Shown here in pieces: positions 14,923-25,200 of a stretch of 33,649 nt of DNA (its first letter is position 1; each line of letters begins with the position of its first letter). Under the pieces are notes generated by a model. That model was given only the letters and a program-made list of their open reading frames with translations. It had not been told where the DNA came from and did not search any database. The stretch is from Candidatus Mediterraneibacter tabaqchaliae (GTDB lineage: Bacteria; Bacillota; Clostridia; Lachnospirales; Lachnospiraceae), in contig DWUV01000144.1 in assembly GCA_019120595.1 (NCBI GenBank), forward strand, positions 1-33,649, in the 5' to 3' direction. The position numbers were made by a program, and so were the translations under genes.

Positions 14923-15489
14923 TTATCTGCGCAGGAAGTTTGCGATCCTTTTATACAGGACAAATGTAACTGCCCCGTTGATCCCTGCCTTGATCACATT
15001 AAATCCTACGATAAAGGGCATCAGATCCCAGACCGCGCTCGCCGGGACTCCCATGAACATCGGCGTGATGACCATGTTCGCGCCCATCATTACGACTGCC
15101 ATCGCCGCCATACCGCATACGAGTGCGATCACAGCTGTCTTTCTCGTCTTATTCCTGCTGTAGCTCCCGCCTGACACTGCTACGAGCACGCCTGTGGCGA
15201 TCACATGCATCAGGATGCCGTAGAGTCCGCTGCCCGCGCTCACTGTCAGTCCCTGCACCACGGACGTGACCACTGTCAGGACGAGCCCCGCCAGCGGGCC
15301 GAAGGCAAATGTGCCGATCAGGATCGGGATGTCCGCCGGATCATACTCCAGGAACGATACGACCGGGAAGATCGGGAAGTGGATCAGGTACACCAGTGCG
15401 ACCGAGATCGCCACCATCACTCCCATTTTCACGACTTTCAGTGTTTTGTTTGCTGCTGCCAGATTTTGCTGGCCTGTGTGTTCTGTCAT
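14923..15489 (-). CDS. ribU: ECF transporter S component for riboflavin, RibU-like
   Basis: A 188-residue membrane protein with about six hydrophobic segments. The N-terminal region FPIFPVVSFLEYDPADIPIL is the hallmark of RibU-type S components, and the FAFGPLAGLVLTVV segment follows. The S component binds riboflavin and associates with a shared energising module (EcfA1/A2/T) encoded elsewhere. The assignment is strongly supported by the FMN riboswitch in its leader. GGAGAGG precedes the ATG. The gene is monocistronic, bounded by the terminator at 14879-14917. Confidence 0.95.
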   Translation of the reverse strand: MTEHTGQQNLAAANKTLKVVKMGVMVAISVALVYLIHFPIFPVVSFLEYDPADIPILIGTFAFGPLAGLVLTVVTSVVQGLTVSAGSGLYGILMHVIATGVLVAVSGGSYSRNKTRKTAVIALVCGMAAMAVVMMGANMVITPMFMGVPASAVWDLMPFIVGFNVIKAGINGAVTFVLYKRIANFLRR

Positions 15490-15575
15490 ATTGAACCTCT
15501 CCTTCTTTTGAGCTCCTTTCCCGGAGCTTCATATTATGAAAAAGGAACTTCTTCCAAGGAGAGACAGCGCCGCAG

Positions 15576-15608
15576 AAAAAAGCCCCGGACATTCATGTCC
15601 GGGGCTTT
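15576..15608 (-). terminator. Expression-platform terminator of the FMN riboswitch
   Basis: AAAGCCCCGGACAT and ATGTCCGGGGCTTT form a near-perfect stem with a tiny loop, followed by a T-run on the minus strand. It lies between the aptamer and ribU, so FMN binding is expected to favour this terminator. Confidence 0.85.
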
Positions 15609-15670
15609 CAGTTCTTCCTCTGCGAAGCTGCTTACGAAACAACTGCGAACTGCGTTCCGATAAGTATGTT

Positions 15671-15797
15671 CTCTTCTCTCATCCAGACTATACTGTCGGT
15701 ACCGGAATCCCCTCATATGAGAGTCACCGGTTCAGCCGCACATCGTGCGGGTCGCGGACTATACCGCCGGTTGGGACTTGCACCCGACCCCGAAGAC
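15671..15797 (-). promoter_or_regulatory. FMN riboswitch (RFN element)
   Basis: The conserved blocks of the RFN aptamer are all present on the minus strand in order: TCTTCGGGGTCGGGTGCAAG, CCAACCGGCGGT, CCGCGACCCGC, GGCTGAACCGGTGA, ATTCCGGTACCGACAGTATA and GTCTGGATGAGAGAAGA. The aptamer senses FMN and, with the downstream terminator, would shut off ribU when flavin is plentiful. Confidence 0.96.
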
Positions 15798-15817
15798 TTT
15801 ATTCCTTTTACCAGTCT

Positions 15818-15846
15818 ACTATAACTCTTTCGAAACGCGATTTCAA
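15818..15846 (-). promoter_or_regulatory. Promoter of the FMN riboswitch-ribU transcript
   Basis: On the minus strand TTGAAA (15846-15841), a 17-bp spacer and TATAGT (15823-15818). It places the transcription start about a dozen bases before the aptamer. It is packed into the short gap after the GH101 stop codon; I see no good terminator for GH101, so read-through into ribU is possible. Confidence 0.75.
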
Positions 15847-15878
15847 GAGTTTTGTTAAAAAACCGATCAGGCCAAAGC

Positions 15879-18800
15879 TTATCTTGTCCTTCTGTTTCTC
15901 CTGCGCGCTCTTCTGACAACTTTTGCCCTGAGGCTCATCATTGCCATTACAGCTGCGCCCGCAGCGCCTGCCACGATGATCATGATCACGATCGGTGCCG
16001 CGTCTCCTGTCTGTACTGCTTCCACAGTCGGGCTTCCTGTTGTGCCTGTATTTCCTGAGCCTTCGCTGCCGGAACCGGATGCTTTCTCTGTCCGGACTGT
16101 GATCACTGCTGATTCCGAAAGATTTCCGGCTTCATCATAAGCCCTTACGCTGATCTCGTATCCTGTATCCGCTTTCAGGTTTTTGATGACTGCCTCTGTG
16201 TCAGCCACTTTTCCGATCTCCAGGCCATCTACATAGATCACGTACCCTGCCACGCCTTTATTGTCTTTCGACGCGGACCATTTGACTGTGACTGTAGAGG
16301 AAGTAACCTCTTTGGCCTCGAGTTTCTCGGGAGCAGTGGGTGCTTCTGTATCCACATCCGGCTCAACCGCTGATCCTTTGACTGTCACCGTACATTCTGC
16401 CTTTAATCCAGCTGCATTCGATACAGTGATAACTGCTTCTCCTGCTTTCAGTCCTGTGACGTTTCCAAAACTGTCAACAGACACTGTCTCCGGATCGGAT
16501 GAGCTCCACACGAGACCTTTGAGCAGCGTCCCCTCTTCGTGTCCCACTTCAAGGGCAATCATTTCTCCAACGCTGATCTCCGCGTCTTCCAGAGAAGCGG
16601 AATCCGCTACCTTCTGGATTTCAAACGGAACTACTTCCTGAAGGCTTGCAAAATTATAGCCGCCCTGCTCAACATAGATTACAAGATATTTTCCTGTCAG
16701 CGTCTCCGGGAACTCCGTCGTCACCCACGCTCCGGATGTATACAGTTCATCCGGCACTGTAATGGACTCGCTCGCATAGACCTCATTATTATCTGCATCC
16801 AGGATCACATAACGGTACTGGGAAATCCTTCCGTTTATATTACCGTCATTTCTCTGGAGGAAGTTAAATCCGCCAAAGGAAACCGTGTCCCCAAGATCGA
16901 TCGTAAGGATCGCCGGATTGTCCGGGCTTACATTAAATCCTGTGGTGCTCCAGTTGGAGTGCCACCTTGTTGAAGTATTCCCATCGACTGCATACGCTGC
17001 CGTACCAGTCTCCTCTGTGTTCGCTGTCGCGGACATCTCAAGCTGGTCTGCGATCTCCACGATCACCCGATCGGTCACTGTGATCGCAAACTCTGCGATG
17101 GTTTCTTCACCCACTGTACCCGTGATCGTCACTTTACCTGCTCCGATCGCTCCGATGGTGAGAGTCTCCTGATCGAAATCTACGACTCCTTCATCGCCAG
17201 TGCATGTCCACTCTACTTTCTCAAGGTTGCTTCCGTAGATCGCTGCCGTCTCGCCCTTGTACAGTTCTGTCTTGTCAATGCTTGCCGCAACGGCATCCTC
17301 ATCCACTGTGATCACCAGGTTGTCGAGGATAAAGTCGTTCTGGCCGGTTGCAGTCGCGCCTGTCGCACGGCTGCCGTTCTCATAGAGACCGATCCATGTC
17401 TGGCCGCTGCCGCTTCCGATCACCTGCATCGTTACATGGCCTGTATTCGCCTCTCCGCCGCCGGTCTTCTGTGCAAGGTACTGGTCTTCCGATGGCAGTG
17501 TATATGTCGTGCCGTCTCCGACTACCATGGCGTATGCCCTGTCCGGTCCTGACTGATAGTCAAACTCAACCGTGTAGACCTTACCCGGCTCGAAGCGGAA
17601 ATTCTGCGGGATCGTCTGGTAGATGATCCCCGTATTCGCGCCGTGATGCTTCAGCGACCACTCGCCGTCAATGACGTCATCTGTCGCTTTCTTGTTCTGC
17701 CATCCTGCCTGTGTATATGGAGCGTGGAGTTCTGCCAGATGGGTTACCGGATCGGAAACACCCTGGGCTGAGCTGAGCACAAACGGATACAGACCCTGGA
17801 CAACAGATTCGAAATCCTGTTTAAAGCTACCGTTTTCATCAAAATTATTCAGCGTGATCTCTACGATACGGATATCATCCATATATGTGGATCCCGGTCC
17901 TGCTTCCCTGAAAAGAGTCAGGTTCGCGGTCGGTCCTTCCGCTGTAAAGGATACCTGCATGCGCTGCATGTTCGTACCGTGCTTCTGGTCGCTCTTTACA
18001 TAGTTGGCCGCGATCGACCTCATCGTGTAATTGGAAACGCTGCTGCTTCCTGTATTGACAGCGATCTCCGCCTTTGAATCACTTGCATTGTCCACATATA
18101 CTTCCGCCACATATTCCACGCCTGTCTTAAGCCCGGAAATCTGAGTCGTTACTGCCACATCCGCTGACGGGCTGTTGAACGCAAGCCTCTGGTCTCCTGT
18201 GGAAGCTTTTTCTACCACCACTGCCGGATCATCGATATCTCCGATCCAGTCAGCCCCGTCAAGGGATTCGCCTGCGCCTGCATAGCCGTTGAAGCCCGGA
18301 TCTGTCACATACTGGTCACCGAAGTCATCTTTGAGTGTCTTTGATGCCTCGCCTTTCAGAACAACATAAGCTGTCTCTGCCTCTGCTGTCAGAGTGATCT
18401 GACCGTTCTCAACCGGAACATTTACAGCCTCTCCTCTGCCCTGGTCAGACAGCGGATATACGACTACATTCGCAAGTCCTGCCCAGTCGTCCTGGAGCTC
18501 CCATGTCGTCGTGCCGCCTTCCAGGTTCCAGTGATACAGCTTCTCTTCGCCTGTCTCATCATCTGTCCACGGAAGCAGGTACTCTACATCGTCAAGAACC
18601 TTTTTGCCATTGAGAGTGATCGTACGCTCAATATAGCTGTCCGCTCTCTGCTCTTCGTTTCTTGTCACTACTACAGTGTCGTTGTCATCATTCTTCAGAG
18701 TGATCTGCTTCTCCTGGTTGCCTACCGGAGACTCCCCGTCCTCGTAGTCTTCCCAGTCAGTCACATAGTAGTGCTGCAGGAACTTTGTCGGAAGGTTCTC

Positions 18801-21800
18801 TGTGAATGTCTCTCTAATGTACTTGTTGAAATCCTGGTCTCCGCCCCAGCCTTCAAAGCCATACAGCCTGAATCCGCCGAGCAGCGGGTTGTCCGCCGCG
18901 CCGCCGAAGGACGGGTAGTTGATGACCTGGACGTCTCTCTGGTCATTGCGGATGAAACGGATGATCTCACTGTTGTATCCCTTTGTGGTATTGCCGCCGT
19001 AAGCCGCGTCTGTCGCCCAGTGGGACCATGTGGAGTCATACTCGCCCTCGTACGGGAACTCTGTCGTGAATCTCCATCCGAGAGAATTGATCTGCTCAGC
19101 GATCCTTCTGGTCTCCCAGGCATCCTGGTACCATACATCCAGATAGATGAAGTCCATATTGTCTTCCAGCCCTGCTGCATACTCTGCGATCTCATCCATC
19201 GTCGCGTTGAGTGTTCCTTCGGACTCTCCGACATACTCGCCCTTATCCCAGTCTCCGCTGTAGAAATCAGTCTCATTGATACGGTCGAACAGCTGCACCA
19301 TTCTCTTGTATCTTGCCTGGCTTCCGAGATCCCACAGCTTGTCGATGACATAGGACTGATCCAGCCATCCCCAGCCGTTTCCGGAACCGTTGGATACCAT
19401 TGTGTTATTAAATGACTTGGACTCCGGATAGGACTCCTGCGCGTTGATATGGATACCGATCTCTGCGCCGTAATCATGAGCGATCCTGATCAGTTCCTGG
19501 AATCCTTCCACGCCGCCTTCCCTGTCCGCAATGTGCGCGTACTCAGAGTTCGCGGAGTCATGTCCCTCGCTTCCGTATCCCTTCAGCATAACTGCCTGCG
19601 GAAGTCCGTCTGTCGCGAGGTAAACTTTCTTGATATTGTCTGCTGTCGTCATGTACGGATTGGATACCATACTTGCAAAGTTCATGACAATGCGGTAATT
19701 GACAAGATTTTTGATATCCTCTGCATCCTGCGGGACATTCATGATGTCGCGGAATGCCAGAGCGCCGTCATTCCAGTCAAGGTCGCCGTCTTCGTTCATA
19801 TCGCCTGCGATGCAGACTTTCGCGCACGGAAGCTCGCTTACAGGATACTCATAATCGCTCTTTTTCTGAGCGTTCGCGTCTCCGTCTTCATAATACCATT
19901 TTGCGCTTGCAAGGCTCATGGTATCTGCGCCGCTGTTCAGGACGACTCTTTCATCGCCTTCGATCTCGGAATTGCTCCAGAGGCCGGCGCTTAAGTTCCC
20001 GTTTGTGAGGAATGCATAGAGGTATCCGTCTGTTGTTGACGGGTTGAACCCTTTCTCCCATGTGATCTCTTTGTCGCCGTTTGTGACTGTAGAGTTGGAT
20101 GCTTTCGCGCCGTTAAACACCGCGTCTGCCTCTACCGCGTCCACGGAGATAAGATTGAGCTGCGGGATGTCGATCGACGCGATGTCAGCGCATCCGTCAT
20201 TCTTCGTAAGCTCTGTCACTTCCCATGTCAGGTCGTTGTCATCCACACTGATCTTCACTGTCATGGACAGATCGATCGCTTCTTCTTCATCCGCCAGGGA
20301 CATGCTGTATGTCTGTGATGTTTTATCATTTGTTACTTTTACATTTTCCGGTGTGATCGCAGCGCCGTTGATCATGATCTCACTGAGCTTCGTCTCCTGC
20401 GCGCGGAAGATCGTCTCTTCTTTATCTTTCAGCACGTATCTTGCCACGAGCGGGAAGTCTTTCCCCACATACACTGTCATGTAGTCAGATGCGATGGAGT
20501 CATAATCCTCAAGATCGATCGGTGTCTTCTCCTCCAGCTGGATATCGAATACATTCGCTCCGCCTTCTTCTACTGTCACCGTCTCTTCATATGCCTGATA
20601 TCCCGGCGCGGTTGCTGCCACATTGTACTCTCCGACTTCAAGAGCTGCAAATGCGTATGTACCGCTCGCGTCTGTCTCGGAAGCATTTACGCCGAAACGG
20701 ACGGTTGCGCCCTGGATGGGTTCGCCGTCTGCGTTCTTCACTGTTCCGGATACATCCTCAACAGCTGTGTAATATGTATCCGTCACCTGTCCGTTACGCT
20801 CTGCGCACCAGTCCCAGTTATCTTCCATGCAGTCTGTACCGTTGACTTTCAGATCGGCAAACTCGACTTTTGTCGCGCCGTTTGTCTTAACGCCGAATTT
20901 TCCCGTGCCGTTCAGCTGCTCTGCAAGTGTGAGCAGGTTCGGCGCGGACACGCTTGTCCTTGTGCCGTTCACGGAGACCGCAAGCTGCTCCCTGGAAAGA
21001 GAGATCTCGATCGTCATCTCCTCGCCCGTCTCAGGAGCCGGGAGGCCTGCAAGCTGCGGATAGCTTCCGCTTCCGTTCAGGTTGTACTGATAGTACCACT
21101 TGCTGGATGAATCATATCCGATATAGAGCCAGTTGCTGTCATTCTTATACATATAGAAGATACCAAAGTTATTGCTGTTAACCGGACGGAATGTAAGGGA
21201 CAGCGTACCGTCAACCGGCATTGTCCTGTCCTGATCCAGCAGAAGCGCCGGAGCCGCTGTATTGGCGTTTCCGTAGGCATGCCCGCCGCCGTTATTGGAA
21301 CCTCCCTGTACGGTGATCCATTTTCTTCCCTTCTGATCCGGGTCCGGTGTATCCCCGCCTTCGCCGTCATCGCCGACTTCTACGGATACAGACGGCTCCC
21401 AGGTCTGTCCTTCTGCGTCTTCTTTGTACAGAGACCAGTTCCTGTAGTCATCCGCCGTATACTCGCGTTCGCCGACAACAAGGTCCGCGAAATAAATGTC
21501 CGTATAAGACGTGCTGTATGTAGCTGCTCCGAAACCGATCTGTCCGGCCTCATCTTTCAGTGAATTAAAAGATGCATCCGTAACCGATGCGGTTCCTGAC
21601 TCTCCGCTTGTCGTATTGTTTACCGTAAGCTCAAGTCCGCTGTCCTTATAACTTCCGGAAAACTCCACGACATCGTTCTGGTTCAGGGCCGGAAGCCCTG
21701 ACAATCCGGGATATGCACTTGCCCCGTCTGCCGCATACTGGACAAACCAGTTGTTCGACATCCCGTCATATGCGATGAATGACCAGTTGTTATCATCCAC

Positions 21801-22088
21801 ATATTTGTTCACAAAGCGGAAACGGGTGTCATCTTTCGTGCTTCCCACTTTCAGCGTAAAGCTGAAGTCTTCGCCTGTAACATCTGTGTTATCCGACAGG
21901 ATAAACGCTTCCGGCGTTGCTCCGCCGAAATGTGCATTCGCATTTCCGCTGCCGGACTTTAAGTGCGCCATCTCTTTCATGATCGGCGCAGCAAGCACTT
22001 CCAGCGACGGAAGATATGCCATTACGGTGGTGACCACCATAGCGGCAGCCAGCATCACAGATGCCAGGCTTTTCCATGCTCTTTTCAT
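15879..22088 (-). CDS. GH101 endo-alpha-N-acetylgalactosaminidase, surface-anchored
   Basis: A 2069-residue secreted enzyme that releases Gal-beta-1,3-GalNAc (core 1, T antigen) from Ser/Thr of mucins. Order of parts: signal peptide (1-34); two homologous ~170-residue LamG/CBM-like modules (about 45-210 and 258-425); a carboxypeptidase-regulatory-like beta domain (about 443-515, SGTVKNADGEPIQGATVRFG); the GH101 core (about 520-1260); galactose-binding-like modules to about 1600; an F5/8C (CBM32-like) module near 1675-1810; a BIG2 domain; FN3 (about 1912-1995); then AVQTGD, a membrane helix and a very basic tail. By eye against the pneumococcal enzyme, the nucleophile is D984 (FIYLDVWYQDA) and the acid/base E1010 (WRFTTEFP). 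The loop between them is 6 residues shorter. It follows the sialidase gene by 132 bp. GAAGGGAGAA precedes the ATG. Confidence 0.96.
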   Translation of the reverse strand: MKRAWKSLASVMLAAAMVVTTVMAYLPSLEVLAAPIMKEMAHLKSGSGNANAHFGGATPEAFILSDNTDVTGEDFSFTLKVGSTKDDTRFRFVNKYVDDNNWSFIAYDGMSNNWFVQYAADGASAYPGLSGLPALNQNDVVEFSGSYKDSGLELTVNNTTSGESGTASVTDASFNSLKDEAGQIGFGAATYSTSYTDIYFADLVVGEREYTADDYRNWSLYKEDAEGQTWEPSVSVEVGDDGEGGDTPDPDQKGRKWITVQGGSNNGGGHAYGNANTAAPALLLDQDRTMPVDGTLSLTFRPVNSNNFGIFYMYKNDSNWLYIGYDSSSKWYYQYNLNGSGSYPQLAGLPAPETGEEMTIEISLSREQLAVSVNGTRTSVSAPNLLTLAEQLNGTGKFGVKTNGATKVEFADLKVNGTDCMEDNWDWCAERNGQVTDTYYTAVEDVSGTVKNADGEPIQGATVRFGVNASETDASGTYAFAALEVGEYNVAATAPGYQAYEETVTVEEGGANVFDIQLEEKTPIDLEDYDSIASDYMTVYVGKDFPLVARYVLKDKEETIFRAQETKLSEIMINGAAITPENVKVTNDKTSQTYSMSLADEEEAIDLSMTVKISVDDNDLTWEVTELTKNDGCADIASIDIPQLNLISVDAVEADAVFNGAKASNSTVTNGDKEITWEKGFNPSTTDGYLYAFLTNGNLSAGLWSNSEIEGDERVVLNSGADTMSLASAKWYYEDGDANAQKKSDYEYPVSELPCAKVCIAGDMNEDGDLDWNDGALAFRDIMNVPQDAEDIKNLVNYRIVMNFASMVSNPYMTTADNIKKVYLATDGLPQAVMLKGYGSEGHDSANSEYAHIADREGGVEGFQELIRIAHDYGAEIGIHINAQESYPESKSFNNTMVSNGSGNGWGWLDQSYVIDKLWDLGSQARYKRMVQLFDRINETDFYSGDWDKGEYVGESEGTLNATMDEIAEYAAGLEDNMDFIYLDVWYQDAWETRRIAEQINSLGWRFTTEFPYEGEYDSTWSHWATDAAYGGNTTKGYNSEIIRFIRNDQRDVQVINYPSFGGAADNPLLGGFRLYGFEGWGGDQDFNKYIRETFTENLPTKFLQHYYVTDWEDYEDGESPVGNQEKQITLKNDDNDTVVVTRNEEQRADSYIERTITLNGKKVLDDVEYLLPWTDDETGEEKLYHWNLEGGTTTWELQDDWAGLANVVVYPLSDQGRGEAVNVPVENGQITLTAEAETAYVVLKGEASKTLKDDFGDQYVTDPGFNGYAGAGESLDGADWIGDIDDPAVVVEKASTGDQRLAFNSPSADVAVTTQISGLKTGVEYVAEVYVDNASDSKAEIAVNTGSSSVSNYTMRSIAANYVKSDQKHGTNMQRMQVSFTAEGPTANLTLFREAGPGSTYMDDIRIVEITLNNFDENGSFKQDFESVVQGLYPFVLSSAQGVSDPVTHLAELHAPYTQAGWQNKKATDDVIDGEWSLKHHGANTGIIYQTIPQNFRFEPGKVYTVEFDYQSGPDRAYAMVVGDGTTYTLPSEDQYLAQKTGGGEANTGHVTMQVIGSGSGQTWIGLYENGSRATGATATGQNDFILDNLVITVDEDAVAASIDKTELYKGETAAIYGSNLEKVEWTCTGDEGVVDFDQETLTIGAIGAGKVTITGTVGEETIAEFAITVTDRVIVEIADQLEMSATANTEETGTAAYAVDGNTSTRWHSNWSTTGFNVSPDNPAILTIDLGDTVSFGGFNFLQRNDGNINGRISQYRYVILDADNNEVYASESITVPDELYTSGAWVTTEFPETLTGKYLVIYVEQGGYNFASLQEVVPFEIQKVADSASLEDAEISVGEMIALEVGHEEGTLLKGLVWSSSDPETVSVDSFGNVTGLKAGEAVITVSNAAGLKAECTVTVKGSAVEPDVDTEAPTAPEKLEAKEVTSSTVTVKWSASKDNKGVAGYVIYVDGLEIGKVADTEAVIKNLKADTGYEISVRAYDEAGNLSESAVITVRTEKASGSGSEGSGNTGTTGSPTVEAVQTGDAAPIVIMIIVAGAAGAAVMAMMSLRAKVVRRARRRNRRTR

Positions 22089-22126
22089 AACATTCTCCCT
22101 TCTTTTTTATTTTTATTATTTATTTC

Positions 22127-22192
22127 CGGCTGATCCGTACTTTTGTACGTCTCAGCCGTTATGATTCGGAGCGGGGGCCATCCGGTCCCCGC
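22127..22192 (-). other. Two hairpins in the sialidase-GH101 intercistronic gap
   Basis: On the minus strand the first hairpin is at 22192-22171 (GCGGGG with CCCCGC, three further inner pairs and a 4-nt loop). The second, at 22158-22127, has outer stem CGGCTGA/TCAGCCG and inner stem CGTAC-TTTT-GTACG. Neither is followed by a clear T-run on the minus strand, so they look like mRNA stability or processing elements that tune the ratio of the two glycosidases, not terminators. Confidence 0.6.
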
Positions 22193-22220
22193 CCCGGTCA
22201 TAACCTGGTATGACGGAGAT

Positions 22221-25200
22221 CTATGCTCTCCTGTTCTGTCTGCGGAGGACTGCCGCCGCAGCTGCTGCCGTGCCTGCTGCCAGCATCAGGATGATCCAGC
22301 CGTATCCCGCTGTATCCCCTGTCTTCACTGCCTGATCCCCTGCATCATTTTTGTCGTCGGAAGCGGACGGCTTTCCGTCTGCCGGTTTATCTTCCGATGG
22401 TGTCTGCGGTTCGTCTTCCGGCGGTGTCTGCGGCTCGTCTTCCTGACCGCTCAGGCTCATTGCCTCTTCCGCTTTTTCTATCAGTTCTGCCGCATCTTCT
22501 GCGGAAATCTCGTCTGCATTGATCGCTTCCCAAAGCGCATCCCTGATCTCCTTCACCTGGGCGAGCTGTTCTTCGCTCAGGCCTGTCAGGTCTTTCTGTC
22601 CCAGAGACTCCTCAAGTCCTGTCATCTCCAGGATCTGTTCTTCTGTTGCCTTCAGGACAAGGCCGGCGTAAGCTTCTTCCAGGGCTGCTTTCTGATCCTC
22701 TACCTGCTGTTCGGTCTGCGGGTCATTGAGTACCTTTTCTGCATTTTCAAGCGCTGTCTTCATCGCTTCCGCCCCTTCGCTCATATAAGCGGAGAGATCG
22801 CCAAGCTCTGCTTTCAGGCTTTCATACAATGCCTTCAGCCCTCCCGTATCCGGTCTGACCTCCACATCTTCAGCCGCTGCCGCCAGATCTCCGATCATGG
22901 CCTTTACATCGGCCGGGGCTGCTGTGCCTGCTTCCAGCATCTCTGCCGCCCTGCCCAGAACATCCTGCAGAGTATCCCATGCGCCGTTCGGCAGGTACTG
23001 ATCTGTCGTCCACCCGGAATAGAGATCATACAGCGTCTTAAGTTCCGACATATCCGCCTTCAGTGCAGTCCTTGCATCTGTCAGTCCCTGTATTGCCTCA
23101 GCCACTTCGTCTGCGGCCGCATTCTCATCCGCCAATACCTCTTCTGCTCTGCCGAGAGCCTGCTCATACTGCTCCCAGCTCTCTTTGTCATATCCGTCTT
23201 CTGCTAACGGGTCTGTAACCGTATACTGTGTCCACAGATCCCGAAGAGCCTCTTTGTCTGCTTTTTCCACCAGACTTCCGGTCCGGAAAACAAGCGCAGC
23301 GATCAGGTCCGTCACTTCCCTGGATGACTCTGCATCCTGCAGTTTCGGCTCATTCTCATTCATCCACGCCTCAAATGCAGCCCATGAATCCGGTGTATAC
23401 TCTGCTTCCTGCTTCCTGATCTCATCAAAACGGGCTGCTGCCCTTGAAATATCTGTGAGCGCTTCCTGCGCGTCCTTCAGGTTATCTGCTGTCCGGTCGA
23501 TCAGGCTCTGGGATGCCGGCATCTCCGAATCCAGCACTGCGTTTGCCGCTGCCAGCGCTTCCGCATAAACAGACCACGTAACGTCAGAATAATCTTCTTC
23601 TGCCAGATCTGCCGCCCCGTCTGCAAGCGCCTGTAATTCCTCTGTATTTCCCGGTATGATCACCCCATCGCTGTACTCATGGAGCTTAAGCTCCGCAAGG
23701 GAACAGCTTTCCGTACCGGAACTGTATGCCTCATACGCGACAAAGCGTACATACTGCGCCTCCACAGGCACAAACTCGATCTCCTGCCATGCCTTAGTAT
23801 CAGCCAGTGTACCGTGGGCAGCTTCCGTAAATTCCGTACCGTCTGTACTTACTTCAATGCCGTATTCCTTAATGCGTCCGCTGGAGCTGTTCTGGCGCGC
23901 AAGATAATCTACTTTATAGATCGTCTTTGCTTCCGGAAGTTTCAAAGTCACGGACTGGGGAAGAGTGATCTCATCATTCCCCCATGTGGAATGCCAATAG
24001 GTAGCCGGGTTTCCGTCTATCACGTTGACAGCCGCTCCGTCAGTATTTTCCGCTGTGCTGCTGCTGTGCTGTGTAGTATATGTGACCTCTGTCCCTGCAA
24101 GATCGATCTCCGTGTTGGCAAACAGGACCATCGCTGTCAGCGCCGGGCTCATACCCTGGATATTTTCAAGCATTCCGTTCTCCAGGTCCGGCCCTGTCAG
24201 CCTCAGGATGCCGACAGTTCCTACCGGCACCGCAACTGTGAATACTACCGTATCCGTACCGGATCCGCTGACATAATCTGCTGTGATCTCCTCTGATCCC
24301 ATTGTCAGAGTGAGCTGCGGTTCTCCGGCTGCCATGATCACCTGGTCAAATGTCAGGGCGATCTCTGCCGTGCCTTCCCCTCTGATCTGTACGTCATGCG
24401 ATACGAGCTGCGGGGCATCCATCTCCTCAGGCGTCACTGTGCCTGCCTTGAGATAATTCTCATCAAACTCGAAATATTTCAGGCGCATTGATCCGTCTGT
24501 ATCATCCTCATACATAATGGCAAATTTCGGATTTTCAGGATCTGCCGCGCTGTCTGTAAGCGTCAGGCAGGAATACGCAAATTTTTCATCCGCGCCGTTG
24601 ATTTCGCGGTTGTAATCCCAGCTGATGCTTCCGTCAGCCTGTACCTGTCCGAGATACATCCTTCCGTTCATACGTCCATTGCCGCTTGCATTGCTCAGGA
24701 GCACCCACTCGGTCCCATCCGCCTTGGTGTAATGGATCACGGAAAGCTGACAATAGTTTTCCTTGATTTCAATCGTATCTGCGGAAGCCCATGTCGCGCC
24801 GCCGTCTTTGCTGACCGCCACGTATACTTTGCTGCCGCTGCAGTTTGTCCTCATAAAGAGAAGCACGTCGCCGTTATCCAGCTGGACCGCCTGCGATTCC
24901 GTAAGCATACCGCCGCTGTTCATCGTCGCACGGTCATTCCCTTTGACAGTCTGCGGTGATTCTCCCAGATGCCATGTCTGTCCGTTATCGTCACTGTATA
25001 TTACTGCAGACGACTGGGAACTTCCTACATTTTTATTTGCCGTGTAGACCGGCACTACCAGCCTGCCTTCGTAGTCCCCTGTATGGAGCTGGATCCCCAC
25101 TCCGGGGCCTGTGCCGAAGAATACGCACCATTCCGGTTTTACCTGCGGTGTGATATCCACCGGGTCTGACCAGGTCTTACCGTCGTCGTCCGAAGTAACC

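Noticed and set aside
18531-19415. 294-residue plus-strand ORF opposite GH101
   Set aside because: Lies entirely opposite the catalytic domain of GH101, whose reading is unambiguous.
22143-23207. 354-residue plus-strand ORF opposite the sialidase 3' end
   Set aside because: Cys/Arg-rich shadow translation of a high-GC gene on the other strand; no start signal or domain.
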